A stretch of 64,000 bases of DNA from Streptomyces sp. CG1 (GCF_041080625.1 NZ_CP163518.1:9045501-9109500), one strand, 5' to 3'; numbered from the stretch's first letter, positions 17,565 to 26,524 are shown. The notes: generated by a model from the letters alone, not told the origin. A program made the numbers and translations.

Positions 17565-19481
17565 TCAGCGCCGGGTCGGCAGGCGTCCGGGTCCGGTGGA
17601 CCGGGAGGGCGCGGTGACGCTCGCTGCGCCATGGGTGGTCGAACGGGCGCTGCCGCCGGTGACGGCGAGGGGCCCTGCGGTGTAGAGCGCCTCGTCGAAG
17701 GCCTGCCCGTTGGCCGGCGTCTTGCCCACGGCGAATACGGAGACCGCCTTGCCGCTGACCACGGAGGTGGAGATGTAGTCGCCGACCATGCTGCCCTGGG
17801 TGGTGTCGGCGATCTGGGACAGGGACATGGGACCTGCGACGGTGGTCGGGCTGCTCCAGGTGCTGCCGCCGTTGGCGGAGGAGACGTAGCCGACCTCCAA
17901 CTGGCAGGTGGAAGCGGTGCAGTCGGCGTTCGGGTAGAAGTAGTAGTAAACGCCGATCTTCGCCGTGCTGCCCGAGGTGGTGGGGTCGATGCCGATGCCG
18001 GGAATGAAGTGGTCGACGCTGCTGGTGGTGGCGTCGATCGGGACGCGGGTCACGGCCGACCAGCTGGTGCCGTTGGTGGAGCTGGCATAGACGATGTCGT
18101 TGGCGGGGCAGCCGGAGCGGAAGCGGCAGTCCTGCCAGGCGACGTAGATCTTGCCGGAGCCGTCGATCTCGGCGGACGGCAGTCCCTCACCGTCGCGGAG
18201 ATTGCCGGCCACGGCATGGCTGCTCACGTTGGCGACCAGCGCGCTGGAGCCCCAACTCAATCCGCCGTTGGTGGAGTTGAACGCTCGGATCGAGGACCCG
18301 TTGGTGGAGTAGGGGACCACGACCGTGCCGTTCGGCTGGACGAGGGGCTGGCCGCCCAGCCCGGTCGGGTTGCCGGAGGGCGACACGGGGCTGGACCAGG
18401 TGGCGCCGCCGTCGGTGGACCGGCTCATGACCACACGGTTGCCGGACGAGGTGATGTCGACCTCGACATAGCAGGTGCCGTAGTACGTGCTGGAGGAGCT
18501 GTTGTCGCAGACGATCCATTCCTTGTCGTAGCCCTGGCCGTCGTTGCCGACCGCCATGACGGGGTTCTGCCAGCTGGTGCCGTTCGTGGAGCGGCTGACC
18601 GTCACGCCGGCGCCGTTGACGGCGGAGTCGATGACCAGTCCGGCCACCATCCAGGTGCCGTGCTTGGCGTCGTAGGCGACGGACGGGTCGGACACACGGG
18701 CCCAGCTGCCGCCGCCCTGGTACGTGGTGATGCCGGGAAGCATGCCGTGCTGCCACGTGGTGCCGCCGTCGGTGGAGGTGTTCCAGCCGATGTCGGAGGA
18801 CCCGCCGTCGGTGAACCGGCCGACCTGCGAGGAGGCGACGACCGTGTTGCCCCAGGCGAAGGTGTCGGGCTCCAGCTCGGTGGCGTGCTGGCTGGAGGTG
18901 TTGGTGAACGGGTCCGTGCTGACCTGGGTCGCACCGGGAGGCGGGGCGGCTGTGGTGAAGGCGACGTCGTCGTAGAGCGTGTAGGTGGCGTCGCCCGCGT
19001 AATTGTCGTCATGGCTGACGAGTGTGAGGGTGTAGCTGTGTCCGGCGGTGACCGCCGAGGTGGCCTGCTTCCAGCCCTGGCCGTTGGTGCAGGTCTTGGC
19101 CAGTACGGTCGTCGTGGTGCCGGCCGTGGTGTCGGCCAGGGTGGCCGTGGCCCAGTCGTACGTCACCGTGTCGGGGCAGGTGACGCTGTACCAGAAGGAC
19201 AACTGGCTGGCGCCGGTCGGCGCGGTGAAGGTCTGGGAGGCGGAGGAGTCGCCGTTGGTGGGCGAGGTGCCGCCGAGGCGGGCGGCGTACGTTCCGCTGT
19301 GGGCACCGGAGTTGACCACCGCGGTCGTACCGGCGGTCGTCCAGCCGGTCAGACTGCCGGACTCGAAGCCGCCGTTGGAGACGTCGGCCAGGGCCGGGTG
19401 CGAGGTGAGGAGGAGCCCGCCCAGGGAGAGCAGGGCGGTGCTGACGGTCGCGACGGATCTGCGGAGAGCGGTGCGCGACAT
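17565..19481 (-). CDS. Secreted BNR beta-propeller protein C with N-terminal carbohydrate-binding-like domain
   Basis: 638 residues. Signal peptide ends near ALA-D (about 33). Residues about 34-185 start with VSNGGFESGSLTGWTTAG, the signature of an NPCBM/CBM-like beta-sandwich. The rest is a propeller with Asp boxes STDGGTTWQ, STNGTSWQ, STDGGATWS, STNGGLSWG, STNGTSWS and SANGGSTWS, the clearest BNR series in the window. An Arg/Ser-rich tail ends the chain. The start at 19481 has AAGGGG upstream and is followed at once by the signal peptide. Likely an extracellular glycan-active or glycan-binding protein; exo-sialidase is possible but unproven. Confidence 0.8.
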   Translation of the reverse strand: MSRTALRRSVATVSTALLSLGGLLLTSHPALADVSNGGFESGSLTGWTTAGTTAVVNSGAHSGTYAARLGGTSPTNGDSSASQTFTAPTGASQLSFWYSVTCPDTVTYDWATATLADTTAGTTTTVLAKTCTNGQGWKQATSAVTAGHSYTLTLVSHDDNYAGDATYTLYDDVAFTTAAPPPGATQVSTDPFTNTSSQHATELEPDTFAWGNTVVASSQVGRFTDGGSSDIGWNTSTDGGTTWQHGMLPGITTYQGGGSWARVSDPSVAYDAKHGTWMVAGLVIDSAVNGAGVTVSRSTNGTSWQNPVMAVGNDGQGYDKEWIVCDNSSSSTYYGTCYVEVDITSSGNRVVMSRSTDGGATWSSPVSPSGNPTGLGGQPLVQPNGTVVVPYSTNGSSIRAFNSTNGGLSWGSSALVANVSSHAVAGNLRDGEGLPSAEIDGSGKIYVAWQDCRFRSGCPANDIVYASSTNGTSWSAVTRVPIDATTSSVDHFIPGIGIDPTTSGSTAKIGVYYYFYPNADCTASTCQLEVGYVSSANGGSTWSSPTTVAGPMSLSQIADTTQGSMVGDYISTSVVSGKAVSVFAVGKTPANGQAFDEALYTAGPLAVTGGSARSTTHGAASVTAPSRSTGPGRLPTRR

Positions 19482-19868
19482 GAGGGACCCCTTGTCGTGG
19501 ATGGGGGTTCGGTGGCGGGGGTGGGCGGCTGCCGGGCCGCCTCTGTGTGTGCGTCTGCGTCTTGACCGGGTCACGGAACATCCTTTCGGGCAGCCGGGGT
19601 TGACCCGGCGCGTCGGGGAGAGAAGGACGTTCACGCCGATGGAGCGCGTGTTCGCAATGCGGGATGGTTGCACCGGACATGTCACGTAACAAGAGAGGCG
19701 GCAGCGACATCACGCCAAGCAGCCGAGAATTTACAGAGCACAGTCAACTTACCGTAAAAACACAGGGTTTCCTCTGTGCGGACACCGGGATTACCCTGAC
19801 GGCGCCTCCTCCGTCCACGCCGGATCGACGAGGTCGACCGCAGCGCCGCCCATGTCACCTGGGTGGTG
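19482..19868. other. Promoter-bearing intergenic region
   Basis: About 390 bases. The section 19725-19800 is AT-rich by local standards and contains a TTGACT on the minus strand. It probably drives the leftward propeller gene. No gene or RNA seen. Confidence 0.45.
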
Positions 19869-21299
19869 TCATGCCCGGCCGAGCAGCCGGCTGCCCGCCG
19901 CGGTGTCGGTGCGGGCGGTGAAGTAGTCGGTGAAGGCCTGGAGGAACTCCTTCTCGCTGATGCGGCCGTCGCCGTCGGTGTCGAGTTGACGGAAGCCGTG
20001 GTTGAGTTCGGCCGGGTGGACCCGGGAGCCGCCGAAGACGGTGCGGTACTCGTCGGCGCTCAGGTAGCCGCTGCCGTCGGTGTCGGCGGCCTGGAAGAGG
20101 GCGCGGACCGCGACCTGCAGGCCCTGGTCGAGGTATCCCGGGTCGCGGTCGACGCCGGCGAGCATGGCGGTGACGAACTCGGCGCGGTCGACACGGCCGT
20201 CGTCGTCGGTGTCCATGGTGGTACGGATGTGCTCCCACCAGGTGTCGAAGGCGGCGTAGACCTCCGCCTCGCGCTCCGGGGTGAGTTCGAGCTGCCAGCA
20301 GACGTTGTGCGCCATGGCCTGCAGGTCCGCGGAGCCGACGTACCCGTCGCCGGTCTGGTCGAGGACCTGGCGGAAGAACGTCTCCAGCCGCGCCCGGCGC
20401 GTGTCGGCCCGGCGCGGACGGCGGGGCCGGGGCACGCGCGCGGGAGCGACGGGAAGGCTGTCTTCGGCGGGGGCGGGGGACGGCTCGGTGCCGGTGGGCG
20501 GGGTGCGGTAGCGCAGCCGGTCCGGCAGACGGGTCATCACCTGGCGCATGCCATGGTGCAGGGTCCAGGACAGGAGCCGGGCGCTTCGGGTCCGGGGGAG
20601 GTCGAACCGCTCCAGGAAGGCGGGCGGAAGGTCGGCGAGGGTCAGCATCCGCAGCGTGTGGGCGGCGAGTGTGCGCAGCAGCGGCCAGGCCGGCTCCAGA
20701 CGCCGCAGCCGGCTCGGGACCGGAGCCCGGTGCAGCATCTCGAACAGCAGGTGGTGCACGGCCTGGCCGTACTCCAGCGTGTCACGGATGGTGTTCTCGA
20801 CGTAGGCGGGGACATCGGCGGCCGTGGCGGGGAGGACATGGCCGGGCAGGCCGAACTCGGCGCACACCGCCCGGAATTCGCCGTAGAGCTGATCGAGTTC
20901 GGCGGGCGTGTAGGGGCTGCCGGACAGTTCACGCATCGCCGTGACGGACTCGTACAGCGTGATCAGCACCCAGGCGCGGACCTCGGGATCCTCCGCGGTG
21001 AACGGCCGTCCCTGCGCGTCGGTGCCGCGGATGCGCCGGTGGCTGCGGTCCAGGCGGGCGATCTCGCGGCGCAGGCCGTCGCGGTCGGAGAAGAACAGCC
21101 GGCTTCCGCTGTCCATGGTGTGTTCGATACGACGCCATGGGTGGGCCCGGTACGTCGAGAAGCGGGCGACGCCGGCGCCGACGGCGGGGTGTGCGTTCTG
21201 CAGCACCAGCAGCCGCCAGGCCACCAGCGCGATACGCCACTCCCCGAGGCCGCGGCGCAGCAGGGAATCGGGACCGGGAAGGGCGGCGGTACGGTTCAC
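19869..21299 (-). CDS. DUF2236 (MpaB-type) oxygenase fused to four EF-hands
   Basis: 476 residues, GTG start at 21299 with AGGAG 6 bases upstream. Residues about 1-260 match the DUF2236/ER-bound oxygenase family (haem b, related to latex-clearing proteins): LQNAHPAVGAGVARFS supplies the conserved His-Pro, followed by HRRIRGTDAQGRPFTAEDPEVRAWV. After an Ala/Pro/Arg linker come four calcium-binding EF-hand loops of calerythrin type at about 314 (DQTGDGYVGSAD), 363 (DTDDDGRVDRAE), 406 (DTDGSGYLSADE) and 440 (DTDGDGRISEKE). All have Asp at position 1 and an acidic residue at position 12 except the first (Asp). Calcium control of an oxygenase, or a simple fusion with a calcium buffer, is inference. 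No signal peptide. Confidence 0.8.
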   Translation of the reverse strand: MNRTAALPGPDSLLRRGLGEWRIALVAWRLLVLQNAHPAVGAGVARFSTYRAHPWRRIEHTMDSGSRLFFSDRDGLRREIARLDRSHRRIRGTDAQGRPFTAEDPEVRAWVLITLYESVTAMRELSGSPYTPAELDQLYGEFRAVCAEFGLPGHVLPATAADVPAYVENTIRDTLEYGQAVHHLLFEMLHRAPVPSRLRRLEPAWPLLRTLAAHTLRMLTLADLPPAFLERFDLPRTRSARLLSWTLHHGMRQVMTRLPDRLRYRTPPTGTEPSPAPAEDSLPVAPARVPRPRRPRRADTRRARLETFFRQVLDQTGDGYVGSADLQAMAHNVCWQLELTPEREAEVYAAFDTWWEHIRTTMDTDDDGRVDRAEFVTAMLAGVDRDPGYLDQGLQVAVRALFQAADTDGSGYLSADEYRTVFGGSRVHPAELNHGFRQLDTDGDGRISEKEFLQAFTDYFTARTDTAAGSRLLGRA

Positions 21300-21488
21300 G
21301 GGGTCTCCTGGGGCCCGCGGGGCGCGGGCACTGAGGTCGGGCGGACGGTTCACGGCCCTGTGAGCAGGGCGATCGGCCCCAGTAGTAGCCCGCACGGCAG
21401 CCGGCCCCAGGAAGTACCGGCTGCAAACCACTCGTCGGTGTGGTCGTCGATCATGTGCGGTTCATGGCCGGCGTGCCCGTGGGTGGTC

Positions 21489-22694
21489 TCAGGCGCGTCC
21501 GCGGAGCATCAAGTTCCAGTAGAGGAACGGCAGTCCGTAGCGCTTGACGTACCACATGTCCCGGCGCTCGTGTGTCGTGTCGATGAGCGGGAGGGTGGGG
21601 CGGTGCCGCATGGTGTAGTCGAACTCGGCCAGCAGCATGCTGTGCCGTGAGGTGGTGATCGGGCAGGAGGAGTATCCGTCGTACGAGGCGGGCGGCGGCT
21701 CGGTGCTCGCGAGGCTCGCGGTGAGGTTCCGGGCGACGACCGGTGCCTGTTTGCGGATCGCGGCTCCGGTCTTGGAGTTGGGCGACGAGCCGGCGTCGCC
21801 GAGGGCGAAGACGTCGGGGTGGCGCACATGACGCAGGGTGTGCTTGTCGATGTCCACATAGCCCGCGGGATCCGCCGGATCGGCCAGCGGAGTCTCCTTC
21901 AGCCAGTCGGGCGCAGACTGGGGCGGCACCAGGTGCATCATGTCGAAACGGAGGGAGTCCCTGGCACCTGATGTGTGATCGACGATGACCGCGTCACGGC
22001 CGTCCGGGTCCACTTCCACCAACTCGCTGTTCCTGCGCACCTCGATGCCGTAGCGGGCCACGACCCGTTCGAGTTCCTCGGCGAACACGGGCACCCCGAA
22101 CATGCCGGGCGTGGGCAGTACGAGCACCACCCGGATGTCCTTCAGGACACCCTGCTCGCGCCAGTGGTCCGCGGCGAGATAGGCGATCTTCTGGGGCGCC
22201 CCACCGCACTTGATCGGGCCTGACGGCATGGTGAACACCGCGGTGCCCGAGCGCATGGAGCGGATCAGGTCCCAGGTCTTGGGCGCCAGTTCGTAGGTGT
22301 AGTTGCTGGAGGTGTGCGGTGCGGTGACGGCCTGCGCCATGCCGGGCACCCGGTTCCAGTCGAGTTGGATGCCGGGGCAGACGACGAGCCTGTCGTAGCC
22401 GATGGTGCGTCCGTCGGCGGTGGTGACGGTGTGCTCCCCGGGATCCACGGCCTCCACCCGGTCGCGTATCCAGGAGACGCCCTTCGGCAGGACGGACCGC
22501 TGGGAACGGGCGCTCGCCGCGGCGGTGGCCCGTCCGCCGCCGACCAGTGTCCACAGCGGTTGGTAGTAGTGCGTGGCCGAGGGCTCGACGAGCCCGATGT
22601 CCTGGATGCCGTGGCGCCGCAGGCGGGCCGCGACGCTGATGCCGGCCGTTCCTCCGCCCACGATCAGGACCTTGTGGTGAGCCTCGATGGTCAT
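21489..22694 (-). CDS. sqr: Sulfide:quinone oxidoreductase (type II-like)
   Basis: 401 residues. FAD-binding GGGTAGISVAARLRRHGI (about 10-27) opens a two-dinucleotide-binding flavoprotein. The cysteines expected for SQR are present: VVCPGIQLDW, SGPIKCGGAPQKIAYLA and GYSSCPITTS. The last two contexts match the human-type (SQOR) enzyme closely. FALGDAGSSPNSKTGAAI is the C-terminal FAD contact. It oxidises sulfide at the membrane and passes electrons to quinone, giving persulfide for the neighbouring dioxygenase. The start at 22694 has GGGGAAG upstream; the frame continues further as antisense of the GntR gene and was not used. Divergent from 22773, sharing twin operators. Confidence 0.9.
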   Translation of the reverse strand: MTIEAHHKVLIVGGGTAGISVAARLRRHGIQDIGLVEPSATHYYQPLWTLVGGGRATAAASARSQRSVLPKGVSWIRDRVEAVDPGEHTVTTADGRTIGYDRLVVCPGIQLDWNRVPGMAQAVTAPHTSSNYTYELAPKTWDLIRSMRSGTAVFTMPSGPIKCGGAPQKIAYLAADHWREQGVLKDIRVVLVLPTPGMFGVPVFAEELERVVARYGIEVRRNSELVEVDPDGRDAVIVDHTSGARDSLRFDMMHLVPPQSAPDWLKETPLADPADPAGYVDIDKHTLRHVRHPDVFALGDAGSSPNSKTGAAIRKQAPVVARNLTASLASTEPPPASYDGYSSCPITTSRHSMLLAEFDYTMRHRPTLPLIDTTHERRDMWYVKRYGLPFLYWNLMLRGRA

Positions 22695-22724
22695 GTGCGG
22701 CTTCCCCTTCGCGTCCGTCCCCGT

Positions 22725-22760
22725 TAATGTACGTACATTAGCTTTCCAAATGTACGTACA
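22725..22760. promoter_or_regulatory. Twin GntR operators between sqr and its regulator
   Basis: Two copies of the palindrome TGTACGTACA lie in the 78-base divergent gap. The first is extended to the perfect 16-mer TAATGTACGTACATTA (22725-22740); the second is at 22751-22760. Their centres are 23 bp apart, about two helical turns. They very probably bind the GntR product of 22773-23612 and control both directions. Confidence 0.75.
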
Positions 22761-22772
22761 CAAGGATGGATC

Positions 22773-23612
22773 ATGAGCGAGGAACCGACCGCCGCGGCCG
22801 GCCGGGGCGCGCGTTCCCGGGCGGGCCGGGGTGGGACTCCGCTGTGGCGTCATGTGCGGGACGACCTCAGGTCCCGGCTGGCGCGGGGCGAGTTCGGCGA
22901 CTCCTTCCCCGGTGAGAACGAGCTGGCCGCGCGGTACGGGGTGAGCCGGCACACCATTCGCGAGGCGCTGCGCGAGCTGCGGGAGGAAGGGCTGGTCACC
23001 GCGGCGAAGGGCCGGCGGCCGCGACCGCTGGGCGAGGCGGTCGTGGAACAGCCCGTCGGCGCCCTCTACAGCCTGTTCGCCTCCGTGGAGGCGGCCGGAC
23101 TCGAGCAGCGCAGCATCGTCCGAACCCTCGACATCCGTGCCGACGCGCACGTGGCGGTGCGCCTCGGTATGGAGGAGTCGACGCCGCTGCTGTACCTGGA
23201 ACGCATCCGCCTGGCCGACGGGGAACCGCTGGCCCACGACAAGGTGTGGCTGCCGGCGTCGGACGCCCGGGCACTGCTCGACGTCGACTTCAGCCATACG
23301 GCGCTGTACGACGAGCTGGCCGGCCGCTGCGGTATCCGTCTCGTCGGGGGAGAGGAACGGATCAAGGCGGTCACCCCGACTGCCGCCGAACAGCGGCTGC
23401 TCGGCCTCCCCGAGGGGGTCGCGGCGTTCTCCATCGAGCGGCTCGGCCGCACGCACGGCCGTACGGTCGAGTGGCGCACCACCCTCATCCGCGGCGACCG
23501 GTTCAGCGTCGTCACGCAGTTCGACGCCCGCGCCGGGTACCGCCTCGATCCCGCCGGGACCCCCTTCACCCACTCGGTGCGCAGGGTCCGGCGACTCGAT
23601 CCCGCGCGGTGA
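22773..23612 (+). CDS. GntR family regulator of the sulfide module (HutC/UTRA type)
   Basis: 279 residues. Winged helix about 22-90 (GTPLWRHVRDDLRSRL, FPGENELAARYGVSRHTIREALRELREEGLV). UTRA effector domain about 105-270 (LLYLERIRLADGEPLAHDKVWLP, GVAAFSIERLG, RTTLIRGDRFSVVTQF). AAGGA is about 6 bases before the ATG. Divergent from sqr and followed after about 110 bases by the persulfide dioxygenase gene. In staphylococci such modules are run by a CsoR-like CstR; here a GntR protein sits in that place. The ligand is unknown: UTRA domains usually bind small metabolites, so a persulfide-derived or sulfur-metabolite signal is inference. Confidence 0.85.
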   Translation: MSEEPTAAAGRGARSRAGRGGTPLWRHVRDDLRSRLARGEFGDSFPGENELAARYGVSRHTIREALRELREEGLVTAAKGRRPRPLGEAVVEQPVGALYSLFASVEAAGLEQRSIVRTLDIRADAHVAVRLGMEESTPLLYLERIRLADGEPLAHDKVWLPASDARALLDVDFSHTALYDELAGRCGIRLVGGEERIKAVTPTAAEQRLLGLPEGVAAFSIERLGRTHGRTVEWRTTLIRGDRFSVVTQFDARAGYRLDPAGTPFTHSVRRVRRLDPAR

Positions 23613-23721
23613 GAGGGCCCGGAGCGGGCCATTTGTCCACGAGTCGGCCGAACGCCGACGCTCGCGCCCGATACCCACGGGGGCTGCAGGGCGCCGCATG
23701 GCGCTGGAGGGAATGCCTGAC

Positions 23722-25083
23722 ATGTTCTTCGTCGACACCATCGAGGTCGCGGGGCTCGGCAACCGCAGCTATCTGGCGGGCGGTGAGCGCACGGCCGTGG
23801 CCGTCGACCCGCCACGGGACGTCGACCGGGTGCTCGAAGCCGCGGCGCGCAGAGGCGTGCGGATCTCCCATGTCGTCGAGACCCATATCCACAACGACTA
23901 TGTCACCGGCGGCCTGGAACTCGCCCGTCTGACCGGCGCCGCCTATCTGATACCCGCCGGGGCCACCGTTTCGTTCGAGCGCATACCCGTGCACGACCAG
24001 GACCGCACGGTCATCGACGCGGGTCTGACCCTGCGGGCGCTGGCGACACCCGGTCACACCCCGCACCACACCGCCTATGTCCTGGAGGAGTCCGGGTCGG
24101 TGGTCGCGGTGTTCACGGGCGGCTCGCTGCTGATCGGCACGGTCGGCCGCCCGGACCTGGTCGAGCCCCGCCTGACCGAGCGTCTCGCCCGGGCCCAGCA
24201 CGCGTCCGCGCACCGGCTCGCGGCGGAACTGCCCGACACCGCCGCCGTGTTGCCCACCCACGGGTTCGGCAGCTTCTGCTCCGCCGGCCGGGCCGAGGGG
24301 AGCGAGACCACCATCGGGAAGGAGAGGGCGTCGAACGAAGCCCTCATCCAGGACGTCGACACCTTCGTCACCCGTCTGCTCGCGGGGCTGGACGACGCCC
24401 CCGCCTACTACACGCACATGGGTCCCGCCAACTCCGCCGGACCCGCGCCCGTCGACCTCACTGCGCCCGCGCGCGCCGACGCCGAGGAGATCGCGGTGCG
24501 ACTGGCCGCCGGGGAGTGGGTGGTCGACCTGCGCAACCGGATCGCGTTCGCCGAAGGGCATGTGGCCGGCACCTACAACTTCGAGGCCGACGGCCAACTC
24601 GCCACCTACCTGGCCTGGTTGGTCCCCTGGGGCAAGCCGGTGACCCTGCTCGCCGCATCGGCCGAGCAACTGGCCCACGCACAGCGTGAGTTGGTGCGCG
24701 TCGGCATCGACCGCCCGGCCGCCGCGGCCACCGGGGAACCGTCCGCCTGGACGACCGAGGGCGAACCCCTGGCCACCTTCCCCCGCGCCGACTTCGCGGA
24801 CCTGGCCGCGCGCCACCCCGCCGAGGACGTGGTCGTACTGGACGTCCGGCGTGCCACCGAGCGGGCCGCCGGGTTCATCGAGGGCTCGGTCCACATCCCG
24901 CTGCACACCCTGCACCGGCGCCTCCACGAGGTGCCGCCCGGCGAGGTGTGGGTGCACTGCGCGGCCGGCATGCGCGCCGCCATCGCCGCCTCGCTGCTGG
25001 ACGCGGCGGGCCGGGACGTCGTCGCGGTGGACGACTCCTTCACCGCCGCCGGCACGGCCGGACTCACCCTCCGTACCGACTGA
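23722..25083 (+). CDS. CstB-like persulfide dioxygenase-rhodanese fusion
   Basis: 453 residues. Residues 1-250 form a metallo-beta-lactamase persulfide dioxygenase (ETHE1 type): THIHNDY (H55, H57, D59), LATPGHTPHHTAY and VLPTHGFGSFC. Next is a rhodanese-like domain without catalytic Cys (VVDLRNRIAFAEGHVAGTYNFE, then VTLLAAS where Cys is expected). Last is an active rhodanese (VVVLDVRRATERAAGFIEGSVHIPLH, HCAAGMRA, Cys413). This order, dioxygenase, dead rhodanese, live rhodanese, is that of CstB. It converts persulfides to thiosulfate or sulfite. The ATG at 23722 is chosen for its 10-base distance from GGAGGG; ATG 23713 is too close to it. Confidence 0.88.
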   Translation: MFFVDTIEVAGLGNRSYLAGGERTAVAVDPPRDVDRVLEAAARRGVRISHVVETHIHNDYVTGGLELARLTGAAYLIPAGATVSFERIPVHDQDRTVIDAGLTLRALATPGHTPHHTAYVLEESGSVVAVFTGGSLLIGTVGRPDLVEPRLTERLARAQHASAHRLAAELPDTAAVLPTHGFGSFCSAGRAEGSETTIGKERASNEALIQDVDTFVTRLLAGLDDAPAYYTHMGPANSAGPAPVDLTAPARADAEEIAVRLAAGEWVVDLRNRIAFAEGHVAGTYNFEADGQLATYLAWLVPWGKPVTLLAASAEQLAHAQRELVRVGIDRPAAAATGEPSAWTTEGEPLATFPRADFADLAARHPAEDVVVLDVRRATERAAGFIEGSVHIPLHTLHRRLHEVPPGEVWVHCAAGMRAAIAASLLDAAGRDVVAVDDSFTAAGTAGLTLRTD

Positions 25084-25133
25084 GCCCACCGGGCCGGATC
25101 AACCCACCCCTGCGCACAAGGCGAGGACCGCCC

Positions 25134-25523
25134 ATGAAGACATCACCTTCCGGCACGAGCCGGATCACCGTAGCGGAAGCGGCCCAGCGCACCGGACACG
25201 GACGCGCGGACGAAGCCGCAGGCCGGACCGGCGCATCGGTCCTGCTGGACGTCCGGGAACCCGACGAATGGAGCGCCGGGCACGCACCCGGAGCCGTCCA
25301 CCACCCCCTCACCGAACTCATCGCGGGCGTGCCCCTGCCTCCCGAGGCCCGAGGGCGGTGCCTGGTCGTCATCTGCCGCTCGGGCAACCGGTCCCAGCGG
25401 GCCGCCGACCTGCTGACGGGCCACGGCGTCGAGGCCGTGGACGTGCTCGGCGGCATGCGCGACTGGGCCGAGGCCGGGCTGCCCGTGGTGGACGCGCGGG
25501 GCCTGCGCGGTACGGTCGCGTGA
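25134..25523 (+). CDS. Single-domain rhodanese
   Basis: 129 residues, one rhodanese domain: LLDVREPDEWSAGHAPGAVHHPL and the active loop ICRSGNRSQRAADLL with Cys81. It accepts sulfane sulfur and hands it to an acceptor. Starts 50 bases after the dioxygenase gene, with GCGAGGA upstream, and overlaps the next gene by the GTGA tetranucleotide, so it belongs to the same operon. Confidence 0.88.
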   Translation: MKTSPSGTSRITVAEAAQRTGHGRADEAAGRTGASVLLDVREPDEWSAGHAPGAVHHPLTELIAGVPLPPEARGRCLVVICRSGNRSQRAADLLTGHGVEAVDVLGGMRDWAEAGLPVVDARGLRGTVA

Positions 25524-26266
25524 GTGCCCTGATCCTCGCCCTCGCCGCCGGCGCGGTGATCGGGCTGGCCCTCGGCGCGCTCGGCGGCGGTGGCAGTGTG
25601 CTGGCCGTACCCGCCCTGATCTACCTGCTCGGCTTCACTCCCGTGGCGGCCACCACCGCCGGACTGGTGATCGTGGCCCTCACCTCGGCCACCGCGCTGA
25701 CCGCGCACGCCCGTGACGGACATGTCCGCTGGGGTGCGGGACTGCTCTTCGCCGCGGCCGGCATCGGCCCGGCGATGCTGGGCTCCGCGCTCGCCGCCCA
25801 CCTCCCCGCGGGCGCCCTGCAGGCGGCCTTCGCGACGGTCGCGGCCCTCGCCGCGGTACGCATGCTACGGCCCGGAGGGGAGGCCGAAGCCACCCGGAGC
25901 ATCAGGCCCGGGCACGCGGCGGCGGCCGGCGCGGGACTCGGCACGGTCACGGGCGTCCTCGGCGTCGGCGGCGGCTTCCTCGCCGTACCGGCTCTCGTGG
26001 GCGTACTCGGACTCCGTATGCGCGAGGCCGTGGGCACCAGCCTGCTGGTCATCACCGTTAACTCGCTCGCGGCGCTCGGACTGCGCGGCGGCACGGTGGA
26101 CCGGCTCGACTGGTCGGTCGTCGGTCCCTTCGCGGGCGCGGCGGTCCTGGGCGCGTGGGACGGCAGACGCCTGGCGTCCAAGGCGAAGGCGAAGACCCTG
26201 CAACAGGTCTTCGCCCTGGCGCTGTTGGCCGTGGCCGCGTTCATGTTCGTCGACGCCGTGGTCTGA
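25520..26266 (+). CDS. TauE/SafE family sulfite/sulfur-anion exporter
   Basis: 248 residues, GTG start overlapping the stop of the rhodanese gene (GTGA). Polytopic with about 7-8 hydrophobic segments. The two Gly-rich TauE repeats are visible: LALGALGGGGSVLAVPALIYLLG (about 12-34) and GTVTGVLGVGGGFLAVPALVGVLGL (about 138-162). As last gene of the sulfide operon it most likely exports sulfite or thiosulfate formed by the dioxygenase-rhodanese. Confidence 0.88.
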   Translation: MSALILALAAGAVIGLALGALGGGGSVLAVPALIYLLGFTPVAATTAGLVIVALTSATALTAHARDGHVRWGAGLLFAAAGIGPAMLGSALAAHLPAGALQAAFATVAALAAVRMLRPGGEAEATRSIRPGHAAAAGAGLGTVTGVLGVGGGFLAVPALVGVLGLRMREAVGTSLLVITVNSLAALGLRGGTVDRLDWSVVGPFAGAAVLGAWDGRRLASKAKAKTLQQVFALALLAVAAFMFVDAVV

Positions 26267-26407
26267 GCGTCTCCGGTACGGCCGACTCGCCGGCGTACCC
26301 GAAAATCAGGTGCCCCGGCCGGGCCCCTCTCGTACCGTCATCCCGTACCGAGCGCCGTGACGACCGTACGGCGGCGCCTGTCGTCCGATGCAGAGGGGAG
26401 CCCGGCC

Positions 26408-26524
26408 GTGCGCGCACGCACCGCTGTCGTCGCTCCCCGTTCCCGGTACGAGGTGATCCTCGTGTCCCGGTGGTGCCGGTGCCCGCTGCGCGGCCGGCAC
26501 CGGACGCCCGTGACGCCCCACTGA
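26408..26524 (+). CDS. Possible leader peptide upstream of the EF-G paralogue
   Basis: 38 codons from a GTG at 26408 to TGA at 26524, with GGGGAG about 8 bases upstream. The peptide begins MRARTAVVAPRSRYEV and is rich in Arg, with Trp and two Cys near the middle (SRWCRCPLR). A hairpin (26472-26501) overlaps its 3' part, about 100 bases ahead of a ribosome-associated GTPase gene. This arrangement fits translation-sensing attenuation. It is too short to prove as coding; confidence is moderate at best. Confidence 0.4.
   Translation: MRARTAVVAPRSRYEVILVSRWCRCPLRGRHRTPVTPH
26472..26501 (+). promoter_or_regulatory. Hairpin in the leader of the EF-G paralogue
   Basis: Perfect 8-bp stem GGTGCCGG (26472-26479) against CCGGCACC (26494-26501) with a 14-base loop, overlapping the end of the putative leader ORF. 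Could be an attenuator or simply a stable mRNA fold. Confidence 0.4.

Noticed and set aside
12307..19481. Calling the three propeller proteins sialidases
   Set aside because: Asp boxes occur in many non-sialidase propellers, and the Arg triad and Tyr/Glu pair could not be identified.
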